A DNA stretch of 53,126 nt from NCBI RefSeq assembly GCF_001039355.2, contig NW_019775381.1, forward strand, positions 374,818-427,943, given 5' to 3'. Shown one piece after another: positions 11,401-22,684 of this stretch. Source of the stretch: Lingula anatina (Eukaryota; Brachiopoda; Lingulata; Lingulida; Lingulidae). A program made the translations under genes and the position numbers. Numbering within the stretch: the first letter of the stretch is position 1; the number at the start of each line of letters is the position of its first letter. The notes under the pieces are model-generated. The model searched no databases. It saw only the letters and a program-made list of their open reading frames with translations, and was not told the origin of the DNA.

Positions 11401-14400
11401 CCCAAAATCATATCTGTTTTTTAATTAATAAATAATTGATGAATTATTATTATTATTATTATTATTACGTTGTGTCCACTGTAGCAAATGATTTGAATTT
11501 TGTGAAAATATTTGAAAGTAGCAGAATATGTCTCTGTCTGACTTGGTTTTCTTCTGGTTTCAATTAGCTGTTCGATTTTTACCATGTGCCAGTTAACTGA
11601 AAATTGAATACATTTGGTAATGTATTTTCTGTTTCTAATGTGAAGGTCCAGCAGTTTTCAGTGGCAGACATTGTGAAGATATCAGAAAACCTCCATGAAG
11701 TTAGAAAACTGCAAGTTGGCCACGGGGAGTGGACGGACAGCATGAAAGCTGTGAGTGTCATGATGAAGATTATAGATAAGTTATAGTTCAAGACAGCATG
11801 GGCCATATGTTATCATTAGTGATTCTACCCATAAATTTGTTAGACTTTGAGATAGGGAAGGTATTGAAGGTGTAGATCTATATGTCCAGTATCACAAATC
11901 TTTTATTGTCCATGTTCCAGGCCCTAGGTAAGATAGGGAAGGTATTAAAGGTATATTTCTATATGTCCAATATCAAAGATCTTGTGTTGTCCATGTTCCA
12001 GGCCCTAGGTAAGATAGGAAAGGTTCTGAAGGTGTATGCAGATGGTGACTTGAGGGTGGCGGTCAACAAGCAGACGTGGACGTTCAACCCTGCCTGCTGC
12101 ACAGTGCTGCCACATGGTGCCGAGGATCTGAACAACAGCATGGCATCACATGAGAGAGAGGATAGGACAAGTAAGTAACACCAATAGGAAATTGATTTTT
12201 AAAAAGTTTTTTTTTCTAGATTTACAGGTTGTGCAAGTTGGTGAAATGTTTCCCCTAACTGGACTTCTCATACTTCTTAATTCATAAGTCCGTTTCAACA
12301 GAACTTCTTTTTAAGTGACCTCTTTAGGGCAGTCACCTTTGACACTAATGGAAAACAGGTATATTAGCAACATGTCCCTGAAGCCACAAAACCATATTCT
12401 CCTCATTCTCCTGGTCTTTGTTTTCATGAAACCCGCTCTCTATTTTACAGCCACCCTGACAGCTCTGTTAGAGCAGCTGTTTGAGCTTCAGCTTCCAGAC
12501 GCCAGTGGCCCAGACCGCCTGGTACGAGAGGCCGCGCAGGGACACATCGATAATGTCAAGAACATTGTTACAAAATTCCCAGACAAGGTACGTAATAGAC
12601 TGTTGTAAATTATTAGAATGATTCATTTTTTAACAAAAAAAGTTCCAAGACTAGTTGTAGATAGAAACCAGGGTTTTTATAATGTCAGGTAGCTTGTTAG
12701 TGACAGGCTGGACTTTTTCCAATTGACAAAAAAATTCTCAATTTGGGAAATACTTCAATGTTTGCTAAGTATATTTTCGTATGGTAAAAGATAGTATAAC
12801 TGAATTTTGAAATCAAATTATGTCATCTGTAATGTAATATTTTATTTATTTATTTATTTATTTATTATTATTTTATTTATTTTATTTATTTATTTATTTT
12901 ATTTTTTTTTTTTTTGTCACTCTCCAGGTTGACCAGAAGAGTGCAGGGAAGACGGCGCTGCAAGTTGCCAGCCACCAAGGTCACATAGAAATTGTCAAAT
13001 TATTACTGAGCTCTGGGGCCAACCTGGAGCTGCAGGACGAGGACGGGGACACAGCCCTGCATTATGCGTCATTTGGGTGAGTTCTCTCTAACTTATACAG
13101 ATGCATGCTGGGTAAGTTCTTTCTTGCATGTAGATGTATGCTGGGTAAGTTGTTTCTCACTCACAGATACATGCTGGGTAAGTTGTCTTTCACGTACACA
13201 GGTGTAAGCTGGATGCATTCTGGATGAGTCCTTACTCTGGAGCATTGTGGGTAAGTTCTGTCGCACAGATGCATTCTGGGTAAGTTCTTTTACCCCTGTG
13301 TAGTGAGTTTTATTTTTGCATTCTTGATAAGTTCACCATAGTTTAAGTTTTTTTTACACACAGATGGCTAAGTGCATTCTGGGTAAGCAAAAATGCGGGT
13401 GGATCAAGGATAGATTTAATTGCCAGGTGCATTTTTGGTAAAATGTATCTAAATTTATGACTTCCACACCTGCTTGGCTGTACATACTATCATATGTAAA
13501 AATAAGAAACACAACCATTTTAACTTCTTTCATCCTTCTTTAACAGTAACCAGCCAGAGATCACAGAGTACCTCCTCAGCAAGGGCGCCAACATCAACGC
13601 TTTAAACAATGGCGGCTGCAGCACGCTGCATGTGGCTGTGAACAAACAGCACGTGGACTGTGTGCGCGTCTTACTGCGACACACGTGCGATGTCAACATT
13701 CAGGTTTGTTTAGGCTCATGGTTCACTCCAACTTATATTGAGATATTGAGTAAAGATAATTAGATATGTGAATTGTGAGCAGTACAAAATCAAGAAAACG
13801 TTTATATTTTTCTTTATTAGTATTAGCAAGTGGAGCAGTAAAGATGAAATCAGAGAGAGAGGATCATTTTTACAAGTAATACGAAAATATTTGATTGACT
13901 TAAAAGCTAAATCCGGCCTGATATCCAAGTTAATAAATTTGTCCCTCAATTTGCTTTGTTTCCACAAATCTATGATTACTGAATGAAAATAATAATTTCA
14001 TCATTCCAGGATTCGTATGGTGACACAGCACTGCATGATGGTATAGGAAAGGACAACCAGGAGATCATTGACCTGTTATGCAACTATCCAGGCATTGACT
14101 TTACCCTGCGCAATAAACGCGGCTTCAACGTACTACACCATGCAGCATTGAAAGGCAATAAGCTGTAAGTAGTTGGGTGTTATCTCATTGGTCTGCATAA
14201 CCCAGCTGGTGGTACATAACCAGAGGGCGGCTATGCCTCTCTGATCTTGATTGTCCTCTGCCATGCTGTAGTAAGAGGCAGTATGCTTTGAGTTGTTTAT
14301 ACAACATGAAATCTTTGATACTATCACACTACTTGCTTAACCCTGCTGGTGGTACTTACCAAGGAGCCAGCTGCACTTCTCTGGTCTTTAACAGTTATGA

Positions 14401-15351
14401 CTGACAAATCTTTGTTTTGGGGTGAATGAAAATTGATATTGTTTCAATATTGTGATTATTGATCAGGGTAGTTGAAAGATTAGACATATTCAAGTTTTGA
14501 TTAAAATATGTTTTCCCATGTACTTACGGTACCCATATACAGCAAAATATGTGACCTTTGTGTGACCTTTGACTTTTCACCTCTGTTTGACCTCTTGACA
14601 TCTGTACTTCAGGGCCACTGAGCGTATCCTGCTCAAGGCGCGTCAGGTGGCTGACGTCAAGAAGGACGATGGTTTCTCAGCCCTCCACCTTGCAGCATTG
14701 AACGGCCACAAGGAAGTGGCAGAAATTCTTCTCACGCAGGTAAAATATGGCTTGATTGGAGTAAGTGGAATTACATTGAGCTGAAGTGTTTAGGTTTAAA
14801 AAGATCATCATTGCACATGCTTATTGGTGGCTAGGTGTAATGGATCCTTAGCTTTTTATCCATTTGTCTAAGCTCTTTCTCTGCTGTTCATTGAAAATTC
14901 ACCATCTACATAGCTTTCTGGAAGATTTCAGTGCAATATTTTTAACACCAGATATATATCAGCAAAATAACACAAAATCGCTAGGTTGCCCCCAGCAGAG
15001 TATCTTCACAAATCTTTACCTCCTATAACTAACCTACCATCATTTCTGTCTCTGCAGGGCCAGGCAGACATAGAGATCAGGAACAACAGAAAACAGACTC
15101 CTCTCCTCCTGGCGGTTTCCCAGGGACACACGGCTTTACTGGAGTTACTGGTGTCTAAAGGTAACAATTTACACCTCTCTGTATACAGGCATTGTAGATG
15201 TGGTTTCAGTTAAGATGGGTCAGACCAACTTTGAATGTAGTCGAGTTTTCAGTCTGAATGGGCCAGCCTAACGCAAAACACCATTTTTGTAGGCTGTCTG
15301 ATTATAGTTAGTTCAGTATGGGAAGAAAGTCAGTATGCAAGTTTCCTCATT

Positions 15352-15382
<31 letters not shown>

Positions 15383-18300
15383 TTATATTAATGCTGTAGG
15401 TGCTGATGTTAATGTCCAGGATGAGGATGGAGACACCTGCCTCCACCTAGCTCTCATGAGACAGAATGTGGCCACAGAACTGGACAACTCGCCCATATTA
15501 GCTGCTGTAAGTTCACACACCCATAACATCTAATACAGCAGAAGACATTAAAGCTTACAATAAACATTTAGTAGTTATATACAGGGATGAGAGTTTTCTG
15601 ACTATAAACTGAATGCTGACTTTTTGGGAGCCAAAAATGTTGTTGGTTGAGGTTGGTTGAATAAAACCTATCCAGATACTGCCAGTCAAACAAAGGTTGA
15701 AAATTGAATATAACTAAACAATTTTGTGAGACTTGATGAAGAATTATCTAAAAGACATTGTGAATAATTTCCCTTCCAGATTCGCTCACAGTTAGGCATG
15801 ACCGAGGACGACACAAACACAGGCACAGCCATTGCCTGTTACTTAGCTCAGCAGGGGGCCTCTCTGACCAATAAGAATGCACAGGGAAAGACCCCCCTTG
15901 ATGTTATCACAGACCCCAAGGTGCAGGAGCAACTGAAACAGTTTGCTGGAGTACAGTGAGTACAACTAGTCCATTATTTGGGCAGTTTTGGGCAGGTCAT
16001 TGACTTTGTAAAACTTAAATAAATTCTCGTAAAACTTGTTGCTACCTGCCAAGTAAACAAACAGATCAAGTTGGTACAGTGACTCATGAGTAGAAATTCT
16101 CTCTATACCATAAAGCTCATCAACAGTTATTGGATTCATGCTTTTTACTGATGGTTAAAAACCAGAGCCATGCTTACTTATTGTTGACATGTGATAACAT
16201 GAAACAAATCACAGTTTTGCTTGGACCTTGTAGCCATTTGTAGAGGAGCTTAAGCACAGGTCAAGTTCAAAGAAGCGACAGGATTATATCCTTTTTTCAA
16301 AATTTTTTATTATTTTAATTTTCATTTTTTTTAAACAAACTTTTATGACTCACTTGAGATGTTTCAATGCCCGTCAGACACCTTATGTCAATTGCATCAC
16401 TTTGTTAAAAATAATAAAAAACAGTTAAAATTAATCTTATTTGACTTATGAAGGTGTCCATTGGACATCGAAACTTCTCAGGGGTGCAAAAGCTTGTTTT
16501 CAAAAAAAAAAAAAAAGAAATAGAATCTAAATATACATTTTCTTCAGAACCAGCACTCCTGCCAATCCTGCAGAAAACAGCATGCCGTCGTGCAAAGTTT
16601 GTGAAGACGATCCTGCGGATGTGAAGTTCATGCCCTGCGGACATCAGATATCCTGCTCGGACTGCTGCGCCAAGATGAAGAAATGTCTGGAGTGTGGAGT
16701 ACCAATCCAAAGCAAAGTCGCTGCTGGTAAGTTTTCTTACCATCAAACTGTCAATAAATGACAAGGTTAAATGCTATTATCTGTGGATAAAAGATATGAA
16801 AATATTACAAGTTTAACCTTGTTGTTTGTACTTTACCTGGGTATATGTAAAGACAACATATACCTGATATCACCTGGTGTAAGTTCATAATTTGGAGCAT
16901 ACCAAAACAGGTGTGGATCCATCGCCCCATAATCTCTGCACCCCAAAGTATCTTACACAGTCTTAAAACAGTCTCATACTCTCAGTTAGAAAGCAACACA
17001 TAAGAGTATATTTTCCCTATCTGAGATCTCTGTCAGGGAGGTTTCCACCACCTCCCAAGCCATCTCCCCACCTCACTCCTCTCTGAATTTGCCTCTGCTT
17101 TTCTGTCGTGTGAAAACACCCTGCTTTCTAAATTGGAGCACTGGCATTAACAACCCTTGCATGTTGAACTGGGATGGGAACAGAGTTGAATCACAGCATG
17201 GAAATCCCACTCTCAAGTAATATGATCGATTTTAGCTTGATAATGTAAAATGGCAGTCATTTTCTAAATGGCTGCTGTGGTTTTTGCACTTGTTGACCCC
17301 TGCATGTCTGTTTATTCCAGGTGGGCAGGAATTGAATGCACTCAGTGAGTATAGTGTTTTTACCAGTGAATGATTTTAACTAATTTGTATTGGGGTGGAA
17401 CACTAAACAAATGCTAACATGGTAATTACTCACAAACTGTCGTTGAAATCAAGTGATTTACTTTGTCAAACTATGTTTCTAGCCTTCCATTTTTCTGAGT
17501 TTGTATAGGTGTTCAGAAAAACTTTCATTGAGAGATTAATCAGATCGATCAGAAACTTTTTTCTATGTGCATCTTTTTTTTCACAGTTTGTTTTAGAAAA
17601 ATATAAAAAATATATATGTTCAGAATTTGTGAGTAATAACTATAAGCAGATTTCCACACACCTTATAGAAAGCTTACTAGAGACTGCTTGAAGTTGTATA
17701 TTATTGTGTCTACACAGGCAGTTAGCATTCCCTTCTAAGTATCTTGGAGTTTGTCTTAACTTTGGGTTGGAAGATTTTATTTCCATTACTTAGATTCAAA
17801 TTAAGGCAGTAGTCCATTTGTATTATTATTATACTAGAATTGTTTTTACAAAAGGAGAGAAGTTGCGATTGTTTTAGACTTTCAGTTACTTTTTAGTAGA
17901 CTATGTGAGATTTATTGTAGACTGAAGTTAGCCAAACTTTTTGGATTTAAATTCAAGATTACCTTTTGACCTCTTTTCTTTCATGTGACAGGCAGTAATG
18001 ACACAATAAAATTGTTAGATATGTTCACCAATTTCTTACTTGCTTATAATAATTTTTTTTTTTTTTTTGCTATCACCCTTTATTGCATCTCAGCACAAGA
18101 ACATTGATGCCATGCTATTTTAGATATTGATTTAAATATCCATTAACTCATATCATTTTTGTCATTTTCAATGTTAATGCCTTGTCAGAAATGTACTTTA
18201 CCTGTGAGAATTTCATATCTGCTTCAGTGTAGGAAGAAGAAACTTAGGTTTTTTATGCAAATGAGGTGTAAAGTTTTGAAATAACTTTTTTATATTATTT

Positions 18301-18631
18301 TCCTTATATTATTCACAGTACTGTATTGATTTTATGAAATATATGGTAATAAATAGTGAAAATTCTTCATTTTTCAGGCGGGACACCAATCAAGCCATCG
18401 TCAGTGAAACGCCAGGACAGCTCCAACGATTTCAGCGAGTCAAAATTCCAGGAACTACAGGCCAAAATGCAAGAGATGGAGGACACTGTTATGTGCTCCA
18501 TTTGTCTGGATCGTAAAAAGGACCTCGTGTTCCTTTGTGGACACAGCGCGTGTCACATCTGCGCACAGCCCTTACGGAACTGTCACATGTGTCGGAAGCC
18601 AATCACGAAAAGGATAAATCTTTTTACTTGA
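5467..18631 (+). CDS. mib2: E3 ubiquitin-protein ligase MIB2 (Mind bomb 2)
   Basis: Ubiquitin ligase of the Mind bomb family, which ubiquitinates Notch ligands in the signal-sending cell. Coding exons: 5467-5689, 9569-9740, 9967-10073, 10245-10439, 10783-10922, 11160-11270, 11646-11750, 12002-12170, 12451-12587, 12928-13076, 13547-13703, 14010-14164, 14613-14739, 15058-15160, 15400-15506, 15780-15955, 16548-16726, 18378-18631. All junctions are GT-AG, phases agree, total 921 aa plus TGA. Domains in order: MIB/HERC2 (about 1-72, [10 protein letters not shown]), ZZ finger (75-125, CDAC/CAKC/CSHC), second MIB/HERC2 (145-222), MIB repeats (240-400, GHGGW and GHGEW), ankyrin repeats (415-780), RING (793-828), a Gln/Glu/Met-rich helix, and a C-terminal RING (877-910, CSIC/CGH/CHMC). 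Two RINGs rather than three, and an N-terminus reading [18 protein letters not shown], place it with MIB2 rather than MIB1. Length is close to human MIB2. The ATG at 5467 follows an in-frame stop and matches where the family starts. It is convergent with the cyclase array. Confidence 0.95.
5690..9568 (+). other. MIB2 intron 1 (3.9 kb)
   Basis: The largest intron of the gene separates the first MIB/HERC2 domain from the ZZ finger. Donor ATAG|GTGAGT, acceptor CTTCCCAG. It carries two close copies of GGGATTTTCCC (6375-6385 and 6399-6409), poly-C runs (7493-7505 and 9036-9058) and several A/T runs. I see no coding exon in it. Open frames on the minus strand at 6.8-7.2 and 8.9-9.4 kb have no recognisable domain. 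Confidence 0.7.
11850..12020 (+). repeat. 81-bp tandem repeat at the MIB2 exon 8 acceptor
   Basis: The core GATAGGGAAGGTATT, or its variant, starts at 11851, 11932 and 12013, giving a period of 81 bp over about 2.3 copies. Each unit contains the end of intron 7 plus the start of exon 8: CCATGTTCCAG followed by GCCCTAGGTAAGATAGG. Two equivalent acceptors therefore exist, after 11920 and after 12001. The downstream one was chosen for the gene model because it gives the conserved protein length. Using the upstream one adds 27 codons in frame without a stop. Confidence 0.85.
12839..12915. repeat. (TTTA)n/poly-T tract before MIB2 exon 10
   Basis: A TTTA-type tetranucleotide tract runs into poly-T and lies immediately before the acceptor TCTCCAG of exon 10, so it also forms the polypyrimidine tract. 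A similar TTTA tract (15351-15383) precedes the exon 15 acceptor. Length variation here could modulate splicing, but that is inference. Confidence 0.8.
13077..13295 (+). repeat. 33-bp minisatellite starting at the MIB2 exon 10 donor
   Basis: Degenerate copies of a unit reading roughly ATGCATGCTGGGTAAGTT, followed by a T/C-rich spacer, continue from the exon 10 end, TTTGG|GTGAGTTCT. GT dinucleotides in the same context fall at 13077 (true donor), 13112, 13145 and 13178, with degenerate copies to about 13285. Many units begin after CAG, so each looks like a tiny exon flanked by AG and GTAAGT. The first donor was chosen because it joins in phase to exon 11. Confidence 0.8.
17321..17344 (+). CDS. 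Candidate 24-nt in-frame MIB2 microexon
   Basis: Between exon 17 (ends 16726, phase 1) and the last exon (starts 18378), this 24-nt segment is bounded by a good acceptor (TGTCTGTTTATTCCAG) and a consensus donor (GTGAGT). Its length is divisible by three. Inclusion changes the linker between the two RING fingers from VAAGGTPIK to [17 protein letters not shown], adding eight residues without a stop. Skipping it leaves the canonical MIB2 frame. It could be a regulated cassette exon, or a chance pair of splice-like sites. Confidence 0.45.
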
Positions 18632-20130
18632 TACCGTACACCATTGCAGAAGAAATTGGATTTTGTTTTTCTTCTGAGGACAAAAGGATTTATAAATGAC
18701 TCATCATGTTTTGGAGACTTGTTATGAAAAGGAATTTTCTCTTTATTTGAGATATATTGCGTACACATGTTCCAAGGATATGAACAGTGAATGATAAAAG
18801 ACGTTGATTTTTTTTAGTGGCAGGAACACACATCTAGGGCATTCAACTTTCCATGTGATATTTTTTGCAATATATAGGCAGGCAAAAAACAATGACTTAT
18901 ATAATATAAATATCTTGGTTTTGCTTAGTGAAATCCAATGCTTTACTTAAGTAGCGTTTACATTTATATACACAAAGAAAACAATAATAAATTTAAAAAA
19001 AAAACATAATAATAGATTTAAAAACATCTAAGGCAGAGAGTTTAATTTTAACAGAATTATGAATTTGGTAGCATGACTTTGGTTAGTTACAGAATCGTTT
19101 TCTACTCACTCAAAATTGCAGTTAATTGTTGGTTTGAATTGATGTTTTAAATAGGTACAACTATTATACTGCTTTAAGATTATATCCCAGCCAATCTGTT
19201 TCTTTTTTTCCATAATTTTGGGGCATTTTTTATAAAGTAGAATTTTACTCATTAATTTTTCCAAATAATTAGTAAGGGATTTCACAAAAAAAATTCTTTC
19301 ATTTTCAGTTCAAATTGAATTTTTGAATTGCATCCTTAGAACCTGCAACATGCTTTGTGTGAATTTTTATGGTTTTCAGATTGCTAGGTACTGAAAATTT
19401 GGATATACACTACCTGTCAGCCAGGTGCCAGTGACATCCATTCTGGATTTACATTTGTTTTTATCACACAGACGCTTTTTTTTTCTGATTGAAAACAGAA
19501 ATTGCTTTTTCTAGTAGTTATCTGCCATAAGCGACCCAGAACCTCAGTTAGAAATCAGTGGAGTCATTTTTCCTTCCTCCAACTCGAAATCCTGTCTAAA
19601 CACCGACATCTGGATGATGTGGCATACTTCAAGTGGTATAAGGAGCTTTATTTATTGTAATGAAGACTTTCCAAATGCATCAAAGCAACTATCCAGAATT
19701 TTCACACCAAATAGAATTTTCATAGAAAAATCATTTTTCTCACAGTCACGAATCATTATAAATATGACTTTGGGACACAATCAAATGTGGAGTATAAACT
19801 TATCATCTTAGTTAAGAAGCATGATTTTTTTTTCATTGTCTTGATTTCAAAAACCAGACAAAAACTTTTCAGGAACTCTGCCCAAAACCATGGCCGTAAG
19901 GTATGACCCATTTTTTTTCATGTAGGAGCTCATTTTCTCACTGTTTTCTAAAGATTCACACCGTGCCGTGATGTGTCAGCATCAAAATGTACATTATTGT
20001 TTCACTGTTGTTTATTGTATTGTAACAGTATTTGCTTGTCATTTGTATTTTTGTAACCTCAAGGATATGGCACAAACAAATAATTAAAATGTGTCAGACA
20101 AGGCAATAAATATGTATTGTATGTAAGGTA
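18632..20130 (+). other. MIB2 3' UTR with polyadenylation signal
   Basis: AT-rich sequence follows the TGA stop at 18629-18631. An AATAAA hexamer lies at 20105-20110, followed by T/G-rich sequence (TATGTATTGTATGTAAGG), a plausible cleavage region. That would give a 3' UTR of roughly 1.5 kb. Other A/T-rich hexamers nearby cannot be excluded as the site used. No open frame in this stretch has a recognisable domain. Confidence 0.5.
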
Positions 20131-21604
20131 ACAAAGTTCGTATGTGGAAAAAGATTGTTTTGAATTTCTGTAATTGTACCAGGAGAAAGCAGACATTTTG
20201 TATTTTACTCAGTTGAATGGTCAGTATGGTGTGTTTCATTGTGAGAGAGTACTTTGAATTGACACTGTTGAAATATAAAGCTTTTGTGCATTTATTGTAA
20301 TTAAAATTCTTATAAATCTAAATAGTTGATTCTTATTTATTCGGATTCCAACTTCAAGGGTTGCAGAGCTTCGACAAATTTGAGTTCTTATTTTTCTTAA
20401 AGAAAGTATCCTTAATAATGCACACTCTGGTAAGGAATGGACATTTTGTGGTTTTCTAAAAGTGGTTTCAAATCTCAACGTGGTGAATGCCCTGAAGAAT
20501 ACAAATCTTGCGGGCGTCTCCCGTCCAATTTCAAAACTGGTAGAGAGACCCGCGGAGGGTACATGGGACCGTTTCGGTCTCGATTTCATTTGATTCAGGC
20601 ATGCGCAGTGGGACAGAGGTAACGAGACAGCGAGTGAGTCCGCTTCCGATTCATTTTGACCCACTCAGGCTAACCTTTACCATTACGAAATGGACGGCGG
20701 AGTTTCTGTTACTGCACACGGACCATCAGTTCCGTTACACCGTCCTGCTCCTTCAACCTGGGCGATTTCCCACCTGGAGTCGATCACTCATATATGATAT
20801 CATTTATTTGCATGGTTCTTATATTGCCTTTATTTCGATAATATACAAATACATTTTGATCAAGGAATACATACTGCACTCAACTTATAATATATACACA
20901 CACTGTTATACGAAATAAATTTATCAACTGGCGTTTTCGTTACAAAAAGAACAAATTACAATATTTTCAGACATCATACATAGTATGATATATGTAAGTG
21001 CTGTAACAGGCCCCATCAATGCGAAAACCTATGCCTACATAGATGTAAATATACATTTAAAATTATGCACAAGTATGTGCATGACACGCTACATGACACT
21101 GTTTGTACATAATGTGGATATCATACTACAATAATGTTACCACGAACAATCTTCAAATAAAATGTTAACTTAAAATTATTGTAGTTTGAAGGCATAATTG
21201 CGCTGACGAAACACAGGCAGCCCTGAGTTTAAAAAATTTACATGAATCGAGTAGGCATACCTTTGATATTTTGAATGTTGCAGAAATGCGGAATAAAGAT
21301 ACAGCACGCCAATTTTTTGTTAACTTTTTCTACAATCCCTTAGCTCCGCAATAGTCCTTCTACTCACTTCTCACATTACCTCGACATTCTAACTTAGATG
21401 TGTTAAACCAATAAGTGGATCTGCACGCACGGCACGTACTTCAAACTGTTTTAGATAAAGAGTCAGAAAGAAATGTTCTTGTTCCTGTTTGTCTGAACGG
21501 ATAGGAGATAAGGCGAGGCGGGGTTGACTCGAAGCACGTTTTTACCATTCTCCTCACTGCGTGTAGAATAAGATGATGTTGTTATTTTCAACCAGTCTAA
21601 AACG
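20131..21604. other. Intergenic spacer between MIB2 and cyclase copy A
   Basis: No gene is recognised. A patch that is more GC-rich than its surroundings (about 20480-20800) contains a 35-codon open frame on the + strand starting at 20690 with TGA at 20795-20797. It has no recognisable domain and no support beyond being open. The rest is AT-rich and includes inter-gene sequence downstream of both convergent genes. Confidence 0.4.
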
Positions 21605-21605
21605 G

Positions 21606-22100
21606 TATAAGGGGATGCGCGTGCGCCACTTGTGATTTTGGTGGACCGGGGTCTAAACCCGGCAGCGAAATGTGAAGTCTATGTACTATAGCAATGGAGA
21701 AAAACGAGTATTTAATTGGTATTTTCTCACTTTTAAACGCCATGAAAATATCATTAGAGCATATGTCGGGGCTTAAGCACAAGGGATCTTTTCTGCCATA
21801 ATTGAAAGAGTTGGCGTTGGCTGTACCAAGAAATATTGGCGGAATATCAACTCGCCATAAACATAAGGGTTGCATGTTGTATCTCGGCTCCAAGGCCCCG
21901 TAACTCGAAAGCATCGCGCATTGCGAATAGTGTTACCACATAGAGGCTACTATGTACTATATGGGACGAGTATGGGCGAGTTATGGAATCGAGACGCTTG
22001 CACTCGGTCGCAATGCGCGATCCTTTCGAGTCACGGGGCCTTGAATGCCAGTTAGCTGTCTCGGGTCGCTGCTCATGGCGGCACGCACTAACCCCTTATA
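21606..22100. mobile_element. Non-autonomous DNA transposon remnant with nested inverted repeats
   Basis: The outer ends are inverted: TATAAGGGGATGCGCGTGCG at the left, and at the right a sequence ending CGCACTAACCCCTTATA. Inside lies a second pair of inverted arms of 35 nt (21892-21926 and 22008-22042) built on GGCCCCGT and TCGCGCATTGCGA, with about two mismatches. It is about 495 bp with no transposase coding. The element ends 22 bp from the stop codon of cyclase copy A, so it lies in that gene's 3' UTR or immediately beyond. No target-site duplication is clear and the family is not identified. Confidence 0.6.
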
Positions 22101-22122
22101 TTTAGTGATTACACATACATTT

Positions 22123-22641
22123 TTACTTCATCAATGTGCTCCGAAAGAGTCTTTCAATGAACGGGTTCCCATCTGACTCCTGAAGATGGTTTTCAAACTC
22201 CTGACGATCTAGAACAATAAAAGGCTGTTAGACAACCCTAAAAAGGACTTTATTCCACTTATATCTTCAATGGACGGTTATGGACGGTTTTAGAATATGA
22301 GGTAGGCATATAAATAAATAAAAAATAAGTTTACAAACGACTAAATAAACAAACAAACAAACAAATAAATAAATAAATAAGTGAATAATCTGCGCAATGA
22401 ATAAAATGAAGTATCATATAAGTACCTTTAAAAGGCTGTTCGTAATTTCTTTCCTTGAGGGAGGTATCATCATCATCATCAAAGAAGTCGCTGTTCAGAT
22501 GGGCTCCTGTTCGTCGCATACCTGTCTTATCCATCAGCCAGTAGGTGTCGATCTTCCCCCGCAGGCTAAGTCGCATATACTTGTCATTCTGGAGTTGAAA
22601 AAAAAAAAACGTTCATATCTTATATTTTTTATCATGAATCT

Positions 22642-22684
<43 letters not shown>

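Noticed and set aside
16405-16764. 119-codon minus-strand frame
   Set aside because: Antisense of the first RING exon of MIB2 plus intron; no recognisable protein.
20236-20664. 142-codon minus-strand frame between MIB2 and copy A
   Set aside because: The longest frame in this spacer, but composition is mixed, there is no domain, and it overlaps the GC-richer patch only by chance as far as I can see.
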